Assembly (NCBI GenBank): GCA_001642415.1
Contig: LTDK01000179.1
Span: forward strand, 124,001 to 188,000
Source: Nematocida ironsii
Lineage: Eukaryota > Microsporidia
DNA length: 64,000 bases
Reading direction: 5' to 3'
The position numbers were made by a program, and so were the translations under genes. Shown here piece by piece: positions 56,365-64,000 of the stretch. A model generated the notes under the pieces. It made no database searches. It saw nothing but the letters and a program-made list of their open reading frames with translations, and was not told the origin of the DNA. Position 1 is the first letter of the stretch. Every line of letters starts with the position of its first letter.

Positions 56365-59300
56365 ATGAAATATCTAAGAAAGTTTTTAGTATGTGTCTTT
56401 GTATTTGACACTCTGCTATTTTGCTATGTTGTTGTTTCAACATATAGGCAAAGGCGCAAGAACAATACAAACTTACATGTAGTAGAAGAAGAATTATATT
56501 CAAGTGAGAGTATAGCAAATGGAGATAATATAGAAATAAGTGAACAAAAAACTATTGATAGTGACTCAGCAGTATTTTTAAAAGAATCAAGCAGTACAGA
56601 TGAACAGAACTCCAATAAAATGGATGTGAGCCAGTCTGAGGACAGTTTATCCGATGAGTACAGTAACATACTATACAAAAAGGACAATAGCACACTTTTG
56701 GATGGAAAATTAAATTATGAATTTTCAAGAGAAGGGTCAACTAACACTAATGTGAGAACCATTCCCACCATAAAGACTGTGTTTAATTTAAATACTGGCA
56801 CACCACCACATGCTCTATACTTCCAAGAAAACAGTGACGACATGAACTCTCCCATGTTCATTGAAGGCACAGAAGCAGAAGAAAGTAATAGAATAGAAGA
56901 ACTGAAAAGAAAAGAGTGTGAGTTTTATCATGAAATAATTAGAAAAGCTGGGCTGAATAGAATAAAAAGAATAGAAACCGAGCTAAAGGCTCAAAAAGAA
57001 AGGATAGACAGCATAGATGCCCAGAATGCATTGATAGAACAGAATAGAGTAGAAGAAGAAGCTAGAAAAGAAGAAACAAATTATACTAAAATTAGTGCAA
57101 ATATGATTTCTGGGCAAATTTCCAAGTATGCTTATTCACAGAGCATGGTAGAAAAAGCAAAAATCTATGAAAAAGTACTGGAGCTAGAAAAGCTAAAAAA
57201 AGAAGAAGTTGCAAGGCTAGAAAAGCAGGAAAAAACCAATTTGCTTCTAACCAATGCACAGCTGCAAGAAGAGATTATAAAAATTGTAGAATGCACTGAC
57301 TGTAGTGAGCTAGAACAAATAATAACAGAAAGCAGGCTCGAATCAGAAAATTATAAGATTTCCATTATGCATGCATTAGAAGAGATCAAAAAACTAGTTG
57401 AGGGTGTTACTAACAAGAGCATGCTAGTAGAAAAAATCAAAGCTAAGAAAGAATTGCTTATAAAACAGAAAGAAAAATATGTTAAACTAATTTGCAATTT
57501 AAATAAAAAGAAGAATAAGACAATTGCATTGACAAAAAAAGCCCTAAATGAAAAATGCCGGATTAAATACAAACTCAATAATGCGCATGCCCAGATAAGA
57601 AGACTAACAGAGCAACTTCATATAATGGAAAGAAAAATAGAGGAATTAACTAATAGTAGTGTGGATGCAGATAAAAATTCTACCGAGGAAATTAGAATAT
57701 GCCGGGATGAAATAGATAGATTACATAAAAGTATAAATAGCCAAAAACAAGAAATAAAAATATACAATGAAAAAATAGATGAAATGGAATGCAGTATAAA
57801 GAATCAAGCATTAAATGAGCAGTCTATTAAGAAAGAAGTTTCTTATAAGAACGATATGCTAGAAAAATATGAAAAAGAAATGAAAGATCTTGAAAACATA
57901 CAAAAAGAAGAAAGAGACTATATATTTTCTTTGTATGCCCAGTTGAAAGCGTATGAAGCACAGATAAAAGGCGAGAACTTTAATGCTGAAAACTTAGGTG
58001 ACAAAGAGTCAGAAAAAAGTATGAGTACCGAGGAAGAAGCTTTAGAAGACCGCAGTATTGAAATGGATAAGCCAATTAAAATGCCTAGGCTATCTATTGA
58101 AATGATGATAGACTATATAAAGAGTGCGTATGGTAAGATGGAAAAAAGAATAGAAGATTTAAATATGGAGCGTGATGAGATTTCGACAAAATATAAAAAG
58201 CTTCAAGATGAGTATATAAGTATGGAAGATATATTAAGTAAAACAGGCGATAATGAAGAACTTTTTGTTGAGAAATTAAAAGAGAAGGAAGATCAGAAAA
58301 AAGAGCTGCAAATTGAACTAACCAGTAAAATTCAAAATATAAAAGACATGCAAACCAAGCTGGATGATCTGCGCACTGCTGTGAAAAATGCAGAAATCGA
58401 GCATGCAAATCTTTCCCATCAGCACAATATACAGAAAAATGAAAAACAAGAGCTGGAAGAAAATTTAGAGCAGGCAAAAGAGAAAATAGAAAAGCTCACT
58501 ACAGATCTAAACATGTCTATGAAAGACAATGAGGAGAAAAAAGAAGAGTTAAAGCTACAAACATTTTATTTACAGAATAATATAGATGCCAATATAAAAG
58601 ATAATAACTTAAAGAAGCAGATGATCGATGAATTAGAGGCAAAAACCAAGAATCTAGAAGATATGTTAGAAAAGTCTAATCAGGAAATAACAACAAAAAA
58701 TGAGGAGATACAAAGGTATAGTTATAAAAAGATGGAGTTATCTGAGTCTATATCTAACAAAGATACTGATTTGAACCTACTAAAAACAGAAATAGATAAT
58801 TTAAAGGCTGAGATAGATTCTAAGAAAGAAGAATATGATAGAGTTTCGGCCGAGAAATCAGATATGCTTATTAAGAATGAAGATTTAAAGAAAGAGCTAC
58901 AAAAAGCAGAAGAAGGTATTGAAAACATTCAGAAAGATTTAGATGCATGCATAAATGAAAAGAACAATCTGCAACATGAATTGAGTGAGGAAAAGAATAA
59001 AATAGATGAATTGAAATCTCAGTTAGATAACAAAGATACTGATATAAACAGCTTGCAGCAGCAAATAAACAAATTAAATGACATAATAGAACAAAAAACA
59101 GAAGAAATCCAGGCGCAATTAACGTCAATTAAAACTGAAAATGGTGTGCAAGAAGCTTTGCAAACGCAACTAAATGAAGCTATAACAAGGGAAGGTCTGA
59201 TTAATGAAGAACTAAAATTGTATATACAAAAGGAAAATGAATTAAAGATTGATATAAGTGAAAAGGCCAAGCAGGTGCAGTCTTTAGAAAAAACCATAAA

Positions 59301-62300
59301 TATTTTAAAAAAAGATATGGAAAATCAAATGAAAGAAAATAGTAATGACAAAGCCCGTTATGCTGAAATATATAAAGAATATACCAATTCAATAGAAACA
59401 ATAGATACCTTAAAGAAAGAGATTGTGAGTATTAATACTACCATAAATGACTATAAAACAAGATTTAGTAAATTAAAAGATGAACAAGCTATTCAAAAGA
59501 AAACTATACAAGATCTAAATAGTGAGTTAAAGGAAGCAAAAATCCAAATACAAAAAAAAATAGAAGAAAATCATGCTCTTAGTGAACAGAAGGAGACAAT
59601 GGCAACTAACTATATGAAAAAACTAAAAGATTGTATGGAAATTGCAGAATCGCAAGAAAATCAACTTATGGAGAAAACAAAATACTATGAAAAAGAAGTG
59701 ATTGATCTGAATATCGAAATAAAAACTCGTAACGATAAAATAAAGAGTCTAACCGAGTCTCTGAGTACCTATAAAAATGAATTAAAGAAAAAAACAAAAG
59801 AAAGCCAGAGTAATTTAAGTGAAATTGATGAGTTAATCGAAGAATATAGTAAGTCAAAAGCACAATTAGATAATGAAAATAAAAAACTAAAAGATGCAAA
59901 TGAAAGCTTGAAAAAATTAGAAGATGAGAAAATCCGCCTATTAGACGAATTAAATGCTAAAAACAAAAAAATAGATAAAATGTCGATAGAGATAAAAGAT
60001 CTAAATGAACTAGCAAGCCATAGAAATAGTGAGATAAATACTCTTAATACATCTGTTAGTAGCAATCATGCAATGTGTAATAATCTAAACCAGAAAATAA
60101 AACAAATGGAGGAAGATTCACAGAAAACTAGCAGTCAACTGCAGGAAAATAAGGAAAGAATAGATGCTTTAACCATGGAGATAGCTGACAGAGAAAATAC
60201 TATACATGAATTAAAAGAGGAAATAGCCAAAATGCAAACTATAATTGATAAAAAGAACATAACAAATCAGGAAAATGTTTTAGAAATCGCAAATCTTAAA
60301 ACTGAAATAAGCAATTTAAAACAGGATCTAATGAAAGAAAAGGATCGAGCAAATGATGCTGACGCAAAGCTAAATACATGCAATGCCAATAAAGTAAAGT
60401 TGCAAGAGGAAATAGACAGCTTGTCTGCTACTATATCCAATAGAACAAGTAAAAGCATAGATTTGACAAAACAAATTCATGAGCTAGAAAAAAATAAGAA
60501 AGACTTAGAGTTGAATTTAAAAACTGCAGAAGAGACTATAAAAGAAACCGGCAAAAAGCTTGAAGCAAATAAAAATACAATAGAAAATCTTGAAAGCAGC
60601 ATAAATGACTTTAAAACCACTATAGGTAATAAGTCAAATGAATACGATGCCAAGCAACTAGAAATCAATGATCTAAACGAAAAACACAAACAATTAACAG
60701 AGGAATTAAGTAAATATAAAAAACAAATAGATTCCTCTAATGTGGATACAAAAAACTATGAAGAAAAGACTGAGCAGTTAGAAAAGGCTCTAAAAGAAAC
60801 AAATATAGCATTAAAAGAGTTAGAAACCAGCAAAGAAACCATAGAAAAGAATCTGAAAGATCTAAATGATGAATATGATAAAGTTTACGAGGAGTACAAG
60901 AAATTAAATGAAAATTGTATGCGTTTGACGGAAGAATTGAATGATTCGAAAAAAGTTCTAGAACAGAAAGAGGAAGAATTGCTGAGTGTTAAAGAAGAAT
61001 GGATTAAATCAGAAACTGACTTGAAAGAGACAATACAAATCATGCAGAATAGCGTTGCCAATGGAACAACCCAAAAAGATGAAATGCATGACCATATTCT
61101 TAAATTAACGGCAGATCTTAAAGATACTAAAAATGTATTAGAAAGCACACAAAATTCTCTAAAGGCTACTAATGATAAATTAACGCAGCTTAAGGAAGAA
61201 AAAAATCAGCTAGAAAACGAATTGGATCGGGCAAGATTTGATATAGATCAAGGAAAAGAGGAATTTAAAGAGCTATTCCAAGCACATGAAAGTTTAGAGA
61301 TAGACTATTCTAATTTAGAAAAGGAGTATAATATTTTAAAAGAGACTTTAGACCAGAGGCAACTAGAAAAAAAAGAATTAGATAAACTGAAAAAAGAGAT
61401 CGATAATGAAAAATCAAAACCGAAATTAATAGATGCATTGAATTCAATTGAATCTATTGATATTGCAAATGAAAACGAGGCGTCCAAGATATTTTTAAAC
61501 GCTGAAAACGATGAAGTACGTAGGTTCAGAGAGATGCCAGCCGCTAAAAAAATGAAGATTGTATATGACGAAATCCTAGAAATCCAAAATTCTTTGGTAG
61601 TAGAAGAAAAACATAATTTTGTATGGCATCATTTCTTGTTATTTGACACAGAAATAATGCCCAAAATTGATTCTAATGAGATAAATATAGGCCCTGTCTC
61701 AATGGACCCTAAAAATTGGATTGTCCACCTCATAAGACATAATATGATGTATAAAGAGCAGGCCGCAAAAATGAGTTACTGCTACTTTAAAGAATACAAT
61801 CCAACTTCTATATCAAATATACACAATCGGCTTTCAAAAACCTATCAAGATGGCACAAACAAAAAACCACATGCCATTGTTTTAGAGAATATGGTGCGAT
61901 ATTGTACTACTCTTCATAAATTTTTAGAGATAACTAGTAAATTTGTTTTCCTAGAAACTAATACACTTTCTAAACTGGCAGATGAGCAATATAAGTCATT
62001 GTTAACTGCTACGAATCTAAATCGGATAGGTACCAAGCATACATGGTTTTCTGAGATGCAAAAGAACTTTAAAGACACAAATAATGTACTTCAGGATTTA
62101 TATAATGACTGGATAATAATACAAAAAAATAGAGAACAAATAGGGCGTGAGATGGCTAATTCTGGAGAGAGCCCCTATGCAGTTACTAGCGGCTCGAATG
62201 AAGAACCAATTCTAGACAGATATCTAAGTTTAGATGAAGATGTTTCTTCTTTAGATGTATTTGTAACTTATAAAACCCCCAGACTTAAGGACCTTAAAAG

Positions 62301-63114
62301 CAATTTCCCTAAAACAGAGGTAATAGGTAAAACATTGAATTTCACTAGGACTTCTGACATGCAGGATGGCTCTGGCCGCTGGGATCTTTTAGATCAGGTT
62401 ATTAGAGAATACTCTCAGCATTTTAATAAATCAAAGAGCGCTAGCTCAGGAAATAGTGAAAATCCGCGACCCTCTAACAATGTCGATTTGATGTATGCTG
62501 TATTCAGCGCAAGGCCAGACATTAAAACGGCTTCTTCTCCTCTATTCTTCTTAGATAGATATAAATTAATAGGAATTGTGGCAGCCATTCTTAATAGACT
62601 AGAAGATTGCCTTGCAGACTTTAAAGCATTAACACAAGATATAGAAATTTATAATTCTATTTTGGAGAAAGATTTGGCCTTGATCCAAACAGTTAGAGTT
62701 TCGATGGCAATTCACTCCGCAGCAGCACTTTTACAATACAATATTCTGTCTTTCCAAAGAAGTAAAGACCATTTTATATACAGTTTCGTATATAAAAATC
62801 TTTTTACTACAAACAATAATACTATTAAAATGGTTGGCGATTCTGATAAAAATGAGAAGGAGGCATTTAAATCAGAAATGGCCAAAATAATTAATGTAAA
62901 CGGCAAAGACTTAAATAAAACCAATAGGCAGATAGAAAGCAGACATGATCCGAAATACATCGAGTCTAAGATAGCAGTAAACCCCTTTGGGAAAAGTCTG
63001 AACAGCGAATATCCGGAATTTGTATGGGATTTAATCAAGGAACATGCCGTAGTAGATTATTACTTGAATTACTCGAAAGACTATATTAAAAAATGTGCAT
63101 TGAAAAAAATATGA
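56365..63114 (+). CDS. Giant membrane-anchored coiled-coil protein, 2,249 residues
   Basis: The start is the ATG at 56365; the longer frame begins at TTG. Residues 7-24 are a hydrophobic signal-anchor followed by a basic RQRRKNN, which favours the short N-terminus in the cytosol. A Ser/Glu-rich stretch (about 30-170) leads to about 1,500 residues of nearly uninterrupted, Lys/Glu/Asn/Leu-rich coiled coil. From about 1,700 a C-terminal region without heptads (containing VWHHFLLFD, MMYKEQAAKMSYCYF, FVWDLIKEH) looks folded. No motor, GRIP or other known domain is visible. The length is exceptional for a microsporidian. It resembles tethering or cell-surface fibre proteins in architecture only. 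Confidence 0.75.
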   Translation: MKYLRKFLVCVFVFDTLLFCYVVVSTYRQRRKNNTNLHVVEEELYSSESIANGDNIEISEQKTIDSDSAVFLKESSSTDEQNSNKMDVSQSEDSLSDEYSNILYKKDNSTLLDGKLNYEFSREGSTNTNVRTIPTIKTVFNLNTGTPPHALYFQENSDDMNSPMFIEGTEAEESNRIEELKRKECEFYHEIIRKAGLNRIKRIETELKAQKERIDSIDAQNALIEQNRVEEEARKEETNYTKISANMISGQISKYAYSQSMVEKAKIYEKVLELEKLKKEEVARLEKQEKTNLLLTNAQLQEEIIKIVECTDCSELEQIITESRLESENYKISIMHALEEIKKLVEGVTNKSMLVEKIKAKKELLIKQKEKYVKLICNLNKKKNKTIALTKKALNEKCRIKYKLNNAHAQIRRLTEQLHIMERKIEELTNSSVDADKNSTEEIRICRDEIDRLHKSINSQKQEIKIYNEKIDEMECSIKNQALNEQSIKKEVSYKNDMLEKYEKEMKDLENIQKEERDYIFSLYAQLKAYEAQIKGENFNAENLGDKESEKSMSTEEEALEDRSIEMDKPIKMPRLSIEMMIDYIKSAYGKMEKRIEDLNMERDEISTKYKKLQDEYISMEDILSKTGDNEELFVEKLKEKEDQKKELQIELTSKIQNIKDMQTKLDDLRTAVKNAEIEHANLSHQHNIQKNEKQELEENLEQAKEKIEKLTTDLNMSMKDNEEKKEELKLQTFYLQNNIDANIKDNNLKKQMIDELEAKTKNLEDMLEKSNQEITTKNEEIQRYSYKKMELSESISNKDTDLNLLKTEIDNLKAEIDSKKEEYDRVSAEKSDMLIKNEDLKKELQKAEEGIENIQKDLDACINEKNNLQHELSEEKNKIDELKSQLDNKDTDINSLQQQINKLNDIIEQKTEEIQAQLTSIKTENGVQEALQTQLNEAITREGLINEELKLYIQKENELKIDISEKAKQVQSLEKTINILKKDMENQMKENSNDKARYAEIYKEYTNSIETIDTLKKEIVSINTTINDYKTRFSKLKDEQAIQKKTIQDLNSELKEAKIQIQKKIEENHALSEQKETMATNYMKKLKDCMEIAESQENQLMEKTKYYEKEVIDLNIEIKTRNDKIKSLTESLSTYKNELKKKTKESQSNLSEIDELIEEYSKSKAQLDNENKKLKDANESLKKLEDEKIRLLDELNAKNKKIDKMSIEIKDLNELASHRNSEINTLNTSVSSNHAMCNNLNQKIKQMEEDSQKTSSQLQENKERIDALTMEIADRENTIHELKEEIAKMQTIIDKKNITNQENVLEIANLKTEISNLKQDLMKEKDRANDADAKLNTCNANKVKLQEEIDSLSATISNRTSKSIDLTKQIHELEKNKKDLELNLKTAEETIKETGKKLEANKNTIENLESSINDFKTTIGNKSNEYDAKQLEINDLNEKHKQLTEELSKYKKQIDSSNVDTKNYEEKTEQLEKALKETNIALKELETSKETIEKNLKDLNDEYDKVYEEYKKLNENCMRLTEELNDSKKVLEQKEEELLSVKEEWIKSETDLKETIQIMQNSVANGTTQKDEMHDHILKLTADLKDTKNVLESTQNSLKATNDKLTQLKEEKNQLENELDRARFDIDQGKEEFKELFQAHESLEIDYSNLEKEYNILKETLDQRQLEKKELDKLKKEIDNEKSKPKLIDALNSIESIDIANENEASKIFLNAENDEVRRFREMPAAKKMKIVYDEILEIQNSLVVEEKHNFVWHHFLLFDTEIMPKIDSNEINIGPVSMDPKNWIVHLIRHNMMYKEQAAKMSYCYFKEYNPTSISNIHNRLSKTYQDGTNKKPHAIVLENMVRYCTTLHKFLEITSKFVFLETNTLSKLADEQYKSLLTATNLNRIGTKHTWFSEMQKNFKDTNNVLQDLYNDWIIIQKNREQIGREMANSGESPYAVTSGSNEEPILDRYLSLDEDVSSLDVFVTYKTPRLKDLKSNFPKTEVIGKTLNFTRTSDMQDGSGRWDLLDQVIREYSQHFNKSKSASSGNSENPRPSNNVDLMYAVFSARPDIKTASSPLFFLDRYKLIGIVAAILNRLEDCLADFKALTQDIEIYNSILEKDLALIQTVRVSMAIHSAAALLQYNILSFQRSKDHFIYSFVYKNLFTTNNNTIKMVGDSDKNEKEAFKSEMAKIINVNGKDLNKTNRQIESRHDPKYIESKIAVNPFGKSLNSEYPEFVWDLIKEHAVVDYYLNYSKDYIKKCALKKI

Positions 63115-64000
63115 AACAATAATGAAGCACTTTTATATAAAAAAGAAATATAAAAACTTTTAAAGCTGCCTACTTACAGCCTCCTACTACTTTAAACAAC
63201 TCTTGCCGTAGACAACAGACAAAAATACATAATTAACAATGGCACATCATCAAAAAACACACCTACTAAAGAAAACAATTGCCAATTAATCAACCAAGCA
63301 TAATTTGTAAATCAAAGACTACCTAGAAATGCTCCTTCTCAACAGCACAATCCAAACCTATTGTTGTGCACATGTCACTGACTGAATAAGTACTTCAAAA
63401 AACTTTTGGTAGTACATATGTCATAATAATATGTTATGAATTTTTAGAAATTCATACCAGACCAAATAGCTAAATCTATATATAGCTGAAATACGCATAG
63501 ATAGTGAAGCTAAAGAGTGTCTAAACAATTAAATCTCAATGAATAATATATGCATAATGGGAGAAGGCATAGATTTAAACACAGATAAATAAATTGCTTT
63601 AGATTTATTCTATTTTTATTATTTTAGACTATTTCATAGCGATTTTCAAGCTTTATAGAGCTTTTTTTACAAAAACAAATTATTTATTTAGACAAATTTA
63701 AATTGTACACATTATAATTTAAAATTAAATACTTTAAGTAGTGTTAATAAAATAGACAAACCAGGATAAAAACAAAAAGCATAAAATTTAGAAACCGGCA
63801 TAGAATAAATATCTAGAGGCAGTGGTTGCATAATAAAAACCATTTATATGTTTAATAATCTACTATACATAATATTACATATGTATAATGAATCAATTAT
63901 ATCAGAAACAAATAAGTAGACTATTATAGACATTAAATATAGGAATTCCTAATACAAAATAAGAATTAGAAAGTGTTTTTAGTCATTGCATAGCATATAT
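63115..64000. other. AT-rich gene-free region to window end
   Basis: 886 bp without a credible ORF. No telomere-type repeat or RNA gene seen. Confidence 0.4.

Noticed and set aside
63115..64000. Telomere or subtelomere at the window end
   Set aside because: No short tandem telomere-type repeats; sequence is ordinary AT-rich spacer.

Overview
The window is a compact, AT-rich nuclear genome segment of a microsporidian, most likely Nematocida or a close relative. The evidence is eukaryotic but miniaturised housekeeping proteins (Brx1, Mpp10, Enp2, zuotin, Chd1, gamma-COP, Rpb8, Msh2, RNase H2, Yth1), no visible introns, gaps often under 50 bp, ATG starts preceded by a short A/T palindrome, and many lineage-specific secreted or membrane-anchored proteins. 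I see no rRNA and no convincing tRNA. The genus is an inference; the phylum is well supported.

Layout. 0-5 kb: a small secreted ORF, an unusual GC-rich hairpin-dense island (about 1001-1345) that looks like a structured RNA, and a membrane-anchored Ser-rich protein whose C-terminal half resembles a ubiquitin-specific protease. 5-15 kb: ribosome-biogenesis genes (Utp22/Nrap-like, BRX1), a UBE3D-like ORF, an acyltransferase-like protein without its catalytic residues, a possible BAR-domain protein, a coiled-coil protein, a membrane protein and zuotin. 15-30 kb is the GC-richer core: YTH1, CHD1, SEC21, a Cys/Gly-rich secreted repeat protein (polar-tube or spore-wall candidate), TAD3, a GDP-mannose transporter, UGP1, MPP10 apparently split into two genes, ribosomal protein uL2 and two tiny membrane proteins. 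30-41 kb is accessory: two secreted proteins with leucine-rich repeats, an integrase-like gene with a lost catalytic Asp, a 200-bp non-coding repeat, and membrane proteins. 41-53.7 kb is core again: RNASEH2A, TatD nuclease, CDC50, RPB8, a cupin-like protein (possible CENP-C), a sphingomyelin-synthase-like enzyme, coiled-coil proteins, ENP2 and MSH2. 53.7-64 kb is AT-rich and sparse: a tail-anchored protein, the second copy of the 200-bp repeat, and a 2,249-residue membrane-anchored coiled-coil protein.

Functional themes. Ribosome assembly (Utp22-like, Brx1, Mpp10 halves, Enp2, uL2, zuotin), secretion and glycosylation (gamma-COP, Vrg4, UGPase, SNARE-like protein), membrane lipids (Cdc50, sphingomyelin-synthase-like enzyme, degenerate acyltransferase) and genome maintenance (Msh2, RNase H2, TatD, Chd1) alternate with secreted or anchored proteins that may face the host or build the spore. 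Where the longest open frame began at a non-ATG codon or ran into a divergent neighbour, the first sensible ATG was chosen and the change is stated.
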